Of a stretch of 64,000 nucleotides of DNA, positions 44,221-55,205 are shown in pieces. Source of the stretch: Vicugna pacos (taxonomy: Eukaryota > Chordata > Mammalia > Artiodactyla > Camelidae); the NCBI RefSeq assembly GCF_048564905.1, contig NC_132995.1, positions 57,466,639 through 57,530,638 of the forward strand, written 5' to 3'. Below the pieces are notes generated by a model, which searched no databases, had not been told where the DNA came from, and saw only the letters and a list, made by a program, of their open reading frames with translations. Positions within the stretch are counted from its first letter, which is position 1. Each line of letters begins with the position of its first letter. Position numbers and translations under genes: made by a program.

Positions 44221-46146
44221 CATCTTAAGGTAACATCCTGGGGAGAAACCTACATAGCGTGGGGCTCTGTGTGCTTACTTTTCTCAGTGTATTTTTGTTA
44301 CTCAGATTTTATACTTTGTGTGCTTCCTTTGTGTGTGTGTTTTCTTAACAGAACACATTTTCATGGAAAAACAAATAATTGATATTTTATACATTGCATT
44401 TTCTTCAGCAAATCTCGAGTAGGGGCTCACTCGTATTTCTATAATAGTTCGACACTGCAGATTGGCCTATGTAGAAACAGCTGAACTTTCATATGAAGTC
44501 AACTCCCCCTTGATTGCAGAATTCACGTTTTCTCAGATACCTTTTAGATTTAAAGAGCCCACTGTGGCTGCAGCGGGGGGCTCCCTAAACTCAACTGTTA
44601 AAGAGTTATAGATATGATGGAGGGGCAGGGATTGGGGAAGGAGTTGGGGAGGGGACAAGCATAACCAGGAAGAGATGCAAAATTGTCACATCTCCATGAG
44701 GACAGTATCAGGAAGAACTTAAGCCCAGTTAAAAATATCTGAGGACAACCAAGCAGAGAACAGATATCTGAGGGAAGACGGACATGCTATTACACTTCTC
44801 ACCAAGACAGTTCAGTTTAGAGAGCTTCCTGGAGAGCTGGTCATTATCCTGTTTCATGCAAATGTCTGGGAAGCAGATCAATCGAATGAAAAAGGGAGAA
44901 GAGTCCCCCATTTCTCTGGGAAGAAAGATTTGCAAGTGTTCTCAGCCCGAAGGAGAGCTGAGATGCAGACCTGATTCTTTGGCAGTGGATGAACCTGGCT
45001 GTGGGAGTGGGTGAGAGGACCCCTGGGGAGGGGGTGGGGGGGAAGGGGGGTGCAAATCCCCAGGAGGGGCTTCCCTGCAGAGAACTGTGCCTGCCGGAGC
45101 ATTGGAGCAGCGCTGCCCACTTTATCCCCCTCAACAGTCCACAGCTCCCCTTTTCATGTTGTACGAGGTTCTTAAGAAGGAAAACTCCTATTTGCTTTCC
45201 TTTACCTCACCTCTGTGACTCCAGCGCTGATTTTTCATAAACTCCTTTTACCAAAGGAATGCAGGTAGTTTGGGAACTCTGATCTGGTCTGGTCTGTGGA
45301 AATACAGGCAGTGGGGAAGACAAAAAGCCACGAAATGGAATCTCAGTTTGAAGGGACTTGCTCAGGCAAGGCTGTAACTTGGTGTTTGGACTGATTTCCT
45401 CTGAGCTTCCCAAGAGTGTTCTGTCATCACCAAAGAGGTGACTAAACAGGAAGAGAAACTGAGGTGGGAAGAAAACCATCCCCAAGGAGATTCATGTGGC
45501 AAAGAAGGAAATAACTCTTAGAAGGGGTGACAGTTTACATACGGGTCTTACAGACTCAGCTCTGTTATTTGGAAATTTCAGTTACACTCAAAGGCTGCCT
45601 TGGTGTGAGGAGATGGGACTAATAATTAGTGCTGTGCACTGAAGACAGCGCTTCTGGTGGAACTCCAGCTGCCAGCCCACGAGTGCCCAAGAACAGTCTC
45701 CCTCCCTCTCTGCTCCCTAGCACCCTTGCTTTTGATGTGTGTATCACAAAAGGCTACCCACATAAGAATGGGAGGGTAATTAAGACTCAGACTGCAACCG
45801 AGATTGACCTCACTTTATACTAATCTGAGACATTTATTTCATAGCATTGGTTCTTTGGTAACAGAAGACAAAATCAAGTGGCTGGGAACTAAGTTATTGT
45901 AATAACTTTGAGAAGGGCTCTGATTTACCATTCAAGTATTACGTTATCCTTCAGGAAACCGTGGAAGCCTCACTTGAATAGATCCTTCATAAGAAGCAAT
46001 GTTGTACAGAAGAAATGACAACTAACAAATGCTAAGCATTCATTTCTACTCTACCATCAACACTGACTGTGACTGGATGCTGTCTTGTCTCTCAGTTTTT
46101 TTTTTTTTTATTGTATATTGTGTTTGGAGAGACCTAAATCTTTGTA

Positions 46147-46152
46147 AATAAA
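46147..46152 (+). terminator. CD58: Candidate CD58 poly(A) signal (first)
   Basis: AATAAA followed by a 'tgtaagtatgtacataagtg' GT-rich stretch. Confidence 0.5.
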
Positions 46153-46208
46153 TGTAAGTATGTACATAAGTGACTAAGTAGCTTAGCTCTTTTTTCATAA
46201 TTTGGAAA

Positions 46209-46214
46209 AATAAA
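46209..46214 (+). terminator. CD58: Candidate CD58 poly(A) signal (second)
   Basis: A second AATAAA 62 nt downstream. Either or both may be used. Confidence 0.4.
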
Positions 46215-46235
46215 ATAGAAGGAGGTGACGGCTTT

Positions 46236-47359
46236 GTACTGAAATCTATTCTTGATTTCTCTTTTGTTTTAGAGGAGAAAGAATTCATTGCAGGATCAGT
46301 AGTTAGTGAGGGAGATTGGATCCATGGCTGTTGACAGGAGGCAAGAACAGGAGGGTTCTTTTGTTTCTTTTGAAAAGACCACATCACCACCATCCAAGTG
46401 CAGGTGTATAAACTGGATGGCACAGGGAGGCTTGTCTCATTAAGATCTCTTAACCCACTTAGTTTATCATGTTGGTGAGCCGTCACATTGGCGGGTAAAC
46501 AGCAGGGAACGCTGTAAAAACTGTAAGGTCATGCGCAAGCGCAGAACAGCGGCCTCTCCTGGAGAAAGAGGTGAATTGCCCCGGCTATACCCAGAGCAGC
46601 CATTGTGTAAACCCGAGATCCCAGAGCCGGAGCCCTCTGTGGAATTCCTGTCGAGTGAGTCTTCGGCCTGAAAGAGGAGATGTTTTCCTTGCCTCCCAGG
46701 TGGATGTGTGCACAGCGGTGGTAGGACAGCTCCATCCAGGCTCCCCACAGCCATCGGGAAGAGGGAGGCTGGCCCGGAGCCCTGAGAACTGGGAAGATCC
46801 AGCTTCTCCCCCACCTCCAGGCGGCTTAGCTTCCCATCGGCGTGTCTTCGACAAATCTTAGCAAACCCTTTATTCCAGGCCCTAGAGGGAGCCCAGGACT
46901 CCCAGAGCAGCGTTTATCTTCCAGACTTTGGTCCGCGTATGTTCTGCCTGGCCCTCTTGGACCCCATCCAACAAGAGTAAAATTTCCAGCATCCTCTTCT
47001 ACGAAGGTCGAAGGTCCGCTTTCTGGCGCTCCCTGAGGACACTGCCTCCCGCAGCCCTCAAGGGGAAGCTCCTCCTCTGTGCACCTTGTGCACTGGGCCT
47101 AGATGGGGCGATTTGGGGAGGGGGTGGCGTCCTCCCGGCTCTTCTCTGCTTCCAGAGCACTGCTCCTTCCAACAGCAGATTGCCACCACCTGATAGCCGT
47201 TTTCCGCACTCATTGTTGTGTGTCTCTTGCCGTGAAGCTTCTAGCACGAGGTGGAAATCACGTCTCTTAGCACCGCTCCTTTCAGAATCTGAGTGTTTTC
47301 AAAACCTACAAATCGAATACCCTGGCATGGTCTCCCCCAGGGATCTCATCTCCTCCCTT
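46236..47359. other. Intergenic DNA after CD58
   Basis: A moderately GC-rich stretch, with an NRF1-like palindrome at 46532-46543 (TGCGCAAGCGCA). No exon-like pattern with homology is seen. The long open frame at 46928-47560 has no domain and a low-complexity Pro/Ser composition. Confidence 0.5.
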
Positions 47360-48475
47360 TCCCATCCATGCCCTGGCCCGGCTCTGACCTTTTCCTCACC
47401 AATACCCGCAGCCCCTCACTGTCTCAGTTACAAGCATTCCCTCTCTGCTCACAGTCTTCCACACCACAGCCTTGAGGGCCCCGATTCCCAAACTCCTGCC
47501 ACCCTACCAGGACCTGCACGCCAGCCATCCTGCCTCTTCCCTGGCCCTCGGCTGCTTTGATTCCTCGTCTGCCTCACAGCCTGGGGCCTCCAGTGGGAGC
47601 TCATCGGTGTAATCACTCCTCTATCCTCACTCTCTATCCTCTCACTTGGCCAAACCTCAGCCACGGTTACAGTCACCCCTACCAGTTCACTCCCTGCATC
47701 CAAACTGCTGAACATCCCGGAGAAACACACCACCAGGCTGATCAGTTTCACTTCAATAACCGCAAACCTCAAATGGAATCACGGTGTTTCTCAGGTGTCC
47801 TCATTGCAGGGCCCTGGTCCGTTCACAGCCTCCTCATGGCTCTTCTTAAATCTGCAACCCTGTGTCCTCACTCTCAGCCGCTCACCTGGCTCCCCACATC
47901 ACTGGGAAAAAAACAAAAGCACTGAAGAGAGCCCTTGCCCCGCACACCTCCACCCCAGCTGCATGGGCACCCACGGGCTTCGCTCTCCCCGTTACTGTGG
48001 CTGGACTCTCCTTGCTCCTTCCTCCCAAACCACTTACTCCTCTTGCCTTAGTCTGCTATAGCGTAATACCATAGACTGGGTGGCTTAAAAGCAGAAATTT
48101 ATTTCTCCCCATGCTACTGGTTAGGAAGATCAAGGTGCCGCCAGTGTGGTTCCCAGTGAGGGCTCTTCTGGCTGGCTGTGTCCTTGCGTGGCAGGTGTCT
48201 CTTCCTCTTATCCGGACACCAGCTCTACTGGATTGGGTCCCCACCTTTATGGCCTCATTGAACCTCCTCGCAGGCCTTATCTCCATAGTCACATGGGGGG
48301 TTAGGGTTTCAACATACGAATTCTAGGGGATGAAGTGTTCACACTGCTTATTCACAGGATCACATCGCCCCTCATCTGCTTAAGGACCTCACTTTTGTCT
48401 TTGCCCACCTCTCTCCCCATCAGCTTTTACCTTTCTACAGCATTATGCAAACATGCTATTTCTCATAGCTTCAAA
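47360..48475 (+). mobile_element. Ancient LINE-like element split by an MLT1 LTR
   Basis: Two diverged pieces, 47360-48042 and 48341-48475, read like one mammal-wide LINE (L2/L1M-type). One has 'cccacatcactgggaaaaaa'; the other continues with 'tcacatcgcccctcatctgc' and 'cagcattatgcaaacatgct'. Family uncertain. Confidence 0.4.
48043..48340 (-). mobile_element. MLT1-type LTR fossil (ERVL-MaLR)
   Basis: Solo LTR in reverse orientation: 'cttagtctgctatagcgtaa', 'agactgggtggcttaaaag' and 'gggtttcaacatacgaattc'. Ancient, non-coding, and inserted into an older LINE-like repeat. No internal viral region is attached. Confidence 0.85.
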
Positions 48476-48479
48476 AACC

Positions 48480-49285
48480 ATGAAGTATATAGTCAGTTTA
48501 CAATGTCGTGTCAATTTCCAGTGTACAGCATAATGTTTCAGTCATACATAGACATACATATATTCTTTTTCATTAAAGATTATTGTAAGATATTAAATAT
48601 AGTGCCCTGTGTTATACAGAAGAAATTTGTTTTTTAAATCTATTTTTATGTATAATGGTTATCATTTAAAGATCTCAGACTCCCAAATTTATCCTTTCCC
48701 ACTCCCTTTCTCTGGTAACCATAAGATTGTTTTCTATGTCTGTGACTCTGTATCTGTTTTGTAATTGAGCTCATTAGTGTCTTTTTTTTTAGAGTCCACA
48801 TATGAGTAATAACATATTGTATTTTTCTTCCTCTGTCTGGCTTACTTCACTTAGTATGATGATCTCCAGGTCCATCAATGTTGCTGTAAATGATATTGTC
48901 TTTTTCATGGCTGAGTAGTATTCCATTGTATAAATATATCACAACTTCTTTATCCAGTCATCTATTGATAGACATTTAGTTTGTTTCTATGTCTTGGCTA
49001 TTATAAACAGTGCTGCTATGAACATTGGGGTGCAGGTGTCTTCAAATTAGAGTTCCCTCCAGATATATGCCCAAGAGTGGTATTGCTGGATCATAGGGTA
49101 AGTCTATTTTTAGTTTTTTAGGGAATCTCCATACTGTTTTCCATAGTGGCTACACCAAACTATATTCCCACCAGCAGTGTAGGAGGGTTCCCTTTTCTCT
49201 GTACCCTCTCCAGCATTTATTGTTTGTGGACTTTTTAATGATGGACATTCTGATTAGTGTGAGGTGATACCTCATTGTAGCAAAA
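48480..49285 (-). mobile_element. L1 3' fragment
   Basis: Reversed L1: 'agtcagtttacaatgtcgtg', 'atggctgagtagtattccat' and 'tgaggtgatacctcattgta'. 5'-truncated. Confidence 0.9.
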
Positions 49286-49411
49286 CCCAAAATACTCTTC
49301 TTTGCACTTTTGCACCCAGCTCTTATCTCATTTTTCTGCTATATTTTATAAAAGGTCCCTCAGAAGAATGATCTGTACTTCCTTTTCCTGATTCCCTCTC
49401 CCCATTCTTTT

Positions 49412-49558
49412 TCTTTTTTTAATTTTTTTAACCTTAATTTTGGGGGGGTAATTAGGTTTACCTATTTATTTATTTTTGGAGGAGGTGCTGGGGATTGAAC
49501 CCAGGACCTCATGCATGCTAAGCATGCTCCCCATCACTTAAGCTATACCCTCTCTGCA
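49412..49558 (-). mobile_element. Camelid SINE with target-site duplication
   Basis: A reversed SINE ('ggaggtgctggggattgaac', 'cctcatgcatgctaagcatg'), flanked by 'tccccattct' repeats at 49399 and 49559. Confidence 0.9.
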
Positions 49559-49844
49559 TCCCCATTCTCTTTGGACACACTTCGGTCAGGCTTTCACCCC
49601 CTACTACTTGCCAAGCTTAGTGATGACCCCCTCATCCTAACATCCAATGGTCACTCCTCAGACCTTATCTTACTTTGCCTGTCAGCATCATCTGACACCG
49701 TGGAGGGCCCCCCACGTATTTGTTTAGTGCTTCCTAGACACTAGGTTCTGCGGGGTGTGTGCAATGAAAAAAGCCCGTGGTGTGACAGGGCACGGAGGCC
49801 TGTGAACACTTGTGGTGAGTTTACCAAGTCCTAAAATGGAAGTG

Positions 49845-50370
49845 TGTGCAAAGAAGGAAGGAAGTACAACCACGTGACCCAGGAGTTCCACTCCTTGGTA
49901 TATACCCATGAGAAATAAACATGTGCGTCCACCCAAAGGCCTGTACATGGATGTTCATCAGTCAGTATTCACAACAGCCAAACAGTGGAAATAATCCAAA
50001 CATCCATCCACGGATGAGCAGATACATAAAAAAATGCAGTCTATTCATATAGTGGCATAGTATTCAGTATAAAAAGTAATGAAGGTCTGATACATACTAC
50101 AGCATGGATGAACCTTGAAAACATGCTAAGTGAAAGAAGCCAATCTAAAGAGATGACATAGTATATAATTTTTATTTATACAAAATTACCAGAGTAGGGC
50201 TGGGAGGGGGATGTTGGATGCGGGGAGGGAGTGACTGGGGTGAAAATGTTCTAAAATTAATTGTAGTCATTGTACAACTGTAAACAGACTAAAACTGTAT
50301 ACTTTAAGCTGGTGGACTATATGGTACATAAATTATGTTCTAATAAAACTATTATTATAAAAAAAAAGGA
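49845..50370 (+). mobile_element. L1 3' fragment (L1M-like)
   Basis: 'cccaggagttccactccttg', 'aacagccaaacagtggaaat' and 'gtacataaattatgttctaa', then a poly(A). Forward orientation. Confidence 0.85.
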
Positions 50371-50944
50371 CTAAGGAATTAGAGGAGTGGTCTGGCGTCC
50401 CATCCCTCCCCCGTCAGCTCCTCAGCCTTTGTTCAGCTCTTCAGATGCTGAACGTCTATATAGGGAACTTCCTTCCCCTCAGGACTCTTGACTACATTTC
50501 CCCTACTCTACCCGGGGCCAAAAGTTACCAGGTCACAAAGCAACTTTCTGTTTGAAAGTCTGAGCAAAGAACTAGCTTCAGACACTAGCTAGTGAGTGTC
50601 TGAAAGCCCCTTAAACCAGAGTTGAATTTAGAATCTTGAGACACAGTGTCCCGTTGTGTTTCTCCCCCCGCCACCCTTAGGCACACTCTGCCCGGTGTAC
50701 ACGTCCCCTGGTCATCTGCCTTCTTCTGCACTCCCATTCCTACACTGCCCCGTGCTCCCTGCCCCGCTCCTCGTTCCCTTCCAGGATTGTCCGTTGGAGC
50801 CTCCTTTCCACCATCAACAATCTGCTCTACACCCGCAGCCCTCACTCAGCCTTGTGTTCTGGTCATACCCACCTCTCTACATCCCCTGGCGCTACTCCCC
50901 AAGGACTCTGCCTCCACTGGCAGGCCTGTCCAAGGGACAGGCAG

Positions 50945-51080
50945 GTACTGTCACTCTCCTTGTTTCACAGATAAGAAACTGACAGGCACAGATCAAAGGT
51001 CAGCCAGTTAAAAGCGGCAGAAGCAGGATTCAAGCCCAGGCGGAACCCCAGAGGCTGCTGACCGCCAAGCCATACTGAGA
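50945..51080 (+). mobile_element. MIR SINE
   Basis: 'ttgtttcacagataagaaac' and 'caggattcaagcccaggcgg' in MIR order. Confidence 0.75.
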
Positions 51081-51289
51081 AGATAGATGTGTGTGGTTAA
51101 TTTCCCACCTATAGTTGGGAGCCCTCTAAAACTTTTTTCCAAGTTTCCTGTTTACTCAAAGAAGGAGTCTATCCTTAATTCAAGTGTTCTCTAGAGAGAG
51201 GGCTTGCATTCAACCACTTACGTTGACCATGTAGCAAAGGGACCAGATACTATACTGAATTCTACCTCCTTGACTCAAAGCTGGAGGGG

Positions 51290-51420
51290 TCCTCGGAGGT
51301 CTCATTAGTTGAGTAAACTGAGGCACAGGGAGGGAAGGTAACTGGACCAAGCACTCACAGCTAGTTCGGCGAAAGAACCAGAAACAGGAGCCCTAAAATC
51401 TTGGCCTCCACCCAAATGCT
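51290..51420 (+). mobile_element. MIR SINE
   Basis: 'gagtaaactgaggcacaggg' followed by 'agcactcacagctagttc', the MIR core. Confidence 0.65.
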
Positions 51421-51929
51421 TTTCTGTGACACAGGGGTGTCTCCTAAAATCCACCCTTAGTACCCTTAGTTTTAAACCCCCTACCCAGTGTCAGATTTGA
51501 ACAGGAGCCCAAGGAAGCATGGCGTTGGCTGCAGGGACCATGCAGCGGGAGGCCTGGCTGCAGCTCAGTGCCCTGCCAGGGGTTGTGGTGCTTGCCATCT
51601 TGGGAGGTACCCGGTCTTTTGGTCGGAACGGAAGTGGTGGATGATGGCGGAAGTGAGAGCAAAGTGGCCAAATGCGTGACTTGCCTGGGCTGCCTGTGTT
51701 AACGTCTGATGCCTACAGAATAAGAAAAAAGCCCTTCCTCTTTCTCTAGGCTCTTCCTCTTGATCTTTTCCTTCTATTCCAAGATCTTCTATTCCAAGAC
51801 CCTTTTGTGCAAAGGGAGTACTAGCGATCAAAGCAGCAGGCCCTTGTGTCTTGATTAGGGAATCACTGACAAGGGCCCCAGTCAAAACCACCTCCCTCAC
51901 CAGCCTCCTGACATCACCTCACCTCTTAC
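51421..51929. other. Intergenic DNA with a small unassigned frame
   Basis: No recognised repeat. A 41-codon ATG frame (51519-51644) has a hydrophobic middle ('LPGVVVLAILGG') but no family I recognise. It is most likely chance. Confidence 0.4.
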
Positions 51930-52385
51930 GCCTTTATTTTTTTATTTTTATTTTTAAAAATTTGTTTTTTATTGAGGTAACATTGGTTTATAATATTATA
52001 TAAATTTCATGTGTACAATATTGTATTTCTTCTTCTGTAAACACAACAGTGTGTCACCACCAAAAATTTAGTTTCCATCCTTCACCACACAGTTGATCCC
52101 TTTTAACTGTATGGCCTTCCCCACTCCCCCAGCCTTTCCCCTCTGGTAACCATTACTCTGTTCTCTGTATTTACGTGTTTATTTTTGCTTGGTTTGGTTT
52201 ATATTCATTTATTTTGGTTTTTGTTTGTTTTGTTTTCTATTTTAAAAAGTCCACATAAGAGTGAAATCATAGGATATTTTCTTTCTTCATCTGACTTAGT
52301 TCACTTATGCAGTACCCTCAAGGTCCATCCGTGTTGTTGCATATGGCAAGATTTCATCTTTTTCCACTGTGTGATATATATATAA
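51930..52385 (-). mobile_element. L1 3' fragment (older)
   Basis: Reversed L1: 'ttattgaggtaacattggtt', 'aaagtccacataagagtgaa' and 'aaggtccatccgtgttgttg'. Confidence 0.85.
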
Positions 52386-52404
52386 GAAGAGAAGGAAAAC
52401 CAAT

Positions 52405-52490
52405 TCATCCATTCAGCAGTGAAGTCATTCACCCATTGATCCATCCAGCTATCCATCCATCCATCCATCCGTCCATCCATCCATCTTTTC
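52405..52490. repeat. (CCAT)n microsatellite
   Basis: Imperfect 'ccat' tetranucleotides directly after the L1 fragment. Confidence 0.9.
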
Positions 52491-52552
52491 ATTCAACACA
52501 TTTACTGAGTGCCTTACTATGTGCTAGGCACTGTTCTGGGCACTTGGGGTAT

Positions 52553-52568
52553 AATAGTAAACAGATGA
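52553..52568. repeat. Left target-site duplication of full-length L1
   Basis: AATAGTAAACAGATGA, matched by 60281-60296 with one substitution. Confidence 0.9.
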
Positions 52569-53554
52569 GAGAGAAGCAAGATGGCGGAGTAGAAGGACGC
52601 TCGTAGCTCACCCTCTCCCGCAAACACACCAAGACTCATATCTGTGGACCCACTCAGCCAACCAGAGCACCTGCTGAACTCCAACAGAACATCGAAAGAC
52701 AAAGACACCAAAAATCTGGTAGGAGAAAAGGAAAAAAGAAAGAAGAAAAAGCAAAACAGTGCGGGACTGGTCCCGAGGGGAGGGAGCGGCAAAGGAGGAC
52801 TAGCGCTTGTTCGCTGAACCTCCCTCTCCAACGGAGAGGCCAGCGGGACGGAGGGGGAGCCTCCGAGGCTCGGATCTGTATGGAGCAGCCCTTGACTGAC
52901 AAAACTAAGTTAAACGGGCACAAAGTGTCCCTGTGACACGCAGCCCGAGACGCGGGCTGGCGGCTGGGGCCAGGACTGGCTGCCCGAGCCGGGCGGAGGC
53001 CTGGGGCGGCTGCACTGAGGCAGCCCCGGGGAGACTGAGGGGGGCTGCGTGTTGTGGCTAGGAGGCGATACAGAGCAGAACAGCCTGGGCTTCCCATAAA
53101 TTACGGGGGAAAAAAAGCAAAGCAATACTGCTGGTGTGTCATGGGGGAGGGGCACCATAGCCTTTGTCTCCTCAGACCGGAGGCGCCATTACTGATGCTT
53201 CTCGCGAGAAGAGAGGTGGGGCGCAGCCACAGCCGCCATCTCCTGTGCGCAGCGCCCGGGCGGGGGTGGGGCCGAGCCCTGAATCCACACCGGGGACTCC
53301 ACCACCTCCTAGGCAGAGCTGAGACTTGTTTACAACCCGAGGCAGATAGGATCTTTCTGCCCTGGTACCTCAGACAACTTGCGTGGCTAAGACAAACAAG
53401 GAGCTGAGTTCTGGAACGAACAGCGGGGGCCGTTCTGCAGTCTTCCCCGAGCCCGCCTGCGGAGCGCCGATCTGAGGTGGAGGGGGCAGCTGCACAGAGC
53501 AGCATAGCCACCATAGCGGGGAGAGGGCGGGCAGCCACTGCCTTCCAGGCAGGA

Positions 53555-53725
53555 ACACAGCACCTGACTGTGGTGCTGGGAGGGGGCGCGACCCACCCAC
53601 TTCCCTCTCCCCAGTGCAGCATCTGACTGTGGCATCAGGAGGTGGAGTGACCCACCCACCTGCCCACTGCGAAAGAGAACAGCACCTGACCCAGTGCTGG
53701 GAGGGGCCGCGATCTTATTGCTGAC
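53555..53725 (+). repeat. Tandem repeats in L1 5' UTR
   Basis: Three imperfect units of about 60 bp start near 53555, 53614 and 53676. Each has a 'cagcayctgac' opening and the first two also share 'gacccacccac'. They lie in the GC-rich half of the L1 5' UTR. Confidence 0.75.
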
Positions 53726-54656
53726 AGGCACTGGGAGCAGCACAGAGGAGGGCACCACGGGAGGGCCTCTGGAAACAGCAAGCCAAGCTCGCAAAACAGG
53801 GCAAAGACAGAAAGACAATAAAACCATTAAGAGTGCAGTCTCCAGGAAGACACATCTTTTTTTTTTTTTAATCTTTTTTATATCTGTTATATTTTCTATT
53901 ATCTTTTTAGTCTTTACTTTTTAAACAATTATATATGTTTACAGTTTTAATACCTTTTAAATTTTTCATTTAAAATCGGTTTGTTATTATTATTTTAAAA
54001 AAACCACCTAATTTCATTTTTAATTCTCTTGGCTTTGATCTCCTGTTATTGATTATTCACAGGTTTCAAATATTTTTTTTTGATTTTTTTTCTCATTTTT
54101 ATTAAGGTTTTTAAAAGACATCTCAACTCGACTGCTGTTCTGCTTCAACTTGCTCTTCTATTATTGATTAGACACTGTTTTCAACCTTTTTTTCCTCCAT
54201 TCTCTTAAAATTTCTCTCTTTTTTTAAAGTTTTATTCCTGCATAGGCTTTAGATAGATAAATAAATAAACTCCTTTTGGACGACAATAGGTAACTGATAC
54301 TCCTTAAACCACAGTGCCAGAGAGATATGAGCAATATGAAGAAGCAGAGGAACCACTCCCAATTAAAAGAGCAAGAGAAATCCCCTGGAAGTACGATCAA
54401 TGAAATAGACATTGATGTCCTACTAGATCAAGATTTCAAAAAAGGAGTGATCAAAGTACTGAAGGAACTAAAAGAGATAGTGTTTAGAGATATAAAATAT
54501 GTCAAAAACGAAATTGAAGCTATAAAGAAGAGCCAAGTAGAACTGGTACACATTGGCTGAAATGAGAACTGATCTAAAGGCTGCACATAGCAGGCTAGAT
54601 AATGCAGAGGAATGAATAAGTGACCTAGAAGACAGGACAACAGAAAGCACCCAATC

Positions 54657-54671
54657 AGAACAGCTGAGAGA
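54657..54671. repeat. Left target-site duplication of nested L1
   Basis: AGAACAGCTGAGAGA, repeated exactly at 55206-55220. Confidence 0.92.
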
Positions 54672-55205
54672 TACTACTCAGCCATAAAAACTGACAACAT
54701 AATGCCACTTGCAGCAACATGGATGCTCCTGGAGAATGTCATTCTAAGTGAAGTAAGCCAGAAAGAGAAAGAAAAATACCGTGTGAGACCGCTCATATGT
54801 GGAATCTAAAAAAAAAAAAAAAAAAAAGCATAAATACAAAACAGAAATAGACTCATAGACATAGACTACAAACTTGTGGTTGCCAAGGGGGTGGGAGGTG
54901 GGAAGGGATAGACTGGGATTTCAAAATTGTAGAATAGATAAACAAGATTATACTGTATAGCACAGGGAAATATATACAAGATCTTATGGTAGCTCACAGA
55001 GAAAAAAATGTGACAATGAATATATATATGTTCATGTATAACTGAAAAATTGTGCTGTACACTGGAATTTGACACAACATTGTAAAATGATTATAAATCA
55101 ATAAAAAATGTTAAAAAAAATAGAAGGCCCTTTGAAGGATGCTAAATCCTACATCTGTAATTAAGAGTTTCCATTGAATGTTTTTAATTTGAAGAATAAA
55201 AAAAA
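54672..55205 (+). mobile_element. Nested truncated L1 with extra 3' tail
   Basis: A 5'-truncated L1 inserted in ORF1 of the host L1. It has the ORF2 C-terminal end ('actactcagccataaaaact'), a 3' UTR matching the host element, and its own signal 'atcaataaaaaatg' with A-run to 55120. A further ~75 bp of non-L1 sequence (55121-55194) follows, then AATAAA and a second A-run to 55205. Exact 15-bp target-site duplications mark both ends, so all of this arrived together. Confidence 0.88.

Larger units (their letters stand above)
43532..45954 (+). other. CD58: CD58 intron 5 (proposed)
   Basis: If exon 5 ends at 43531 and exon 6 starts at 45955, this is a 2.4-kb intron. It holds a MIR and an L2 piece. 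If the donor is not used, the 3' UTR instead runs on from 43532. Confidence 0.5.
45955..46235 (+). other. CD58: Proposed CD58 exon 6 (3' UTR)
   Basis: An acceptor 'acgttatccttcag' ends at 45954. About 280 nt follow with two AATAAA signals, at 46147-46152 and 46209-46214. The human CD58 message has a short 3' UTR on a separate last exon, as I recall it, and this fits in size and place. There is no coding frame. Inferred from signals only; transcript data would settle it. Confidence 0.5.

Noticed and set aside
46928-47560. 210-codon open frame as a gene
   Set aside because: Pro/Ser/Leu-rich, low-complexity translation overlapping a diverged LINE-like repeat; no domain, no splice partner.
53101-53827. 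Several overlapping frames (up to 173 residues) as genes
   Set aside because: They are the GC-rich 5' UTR of the full-length L1.
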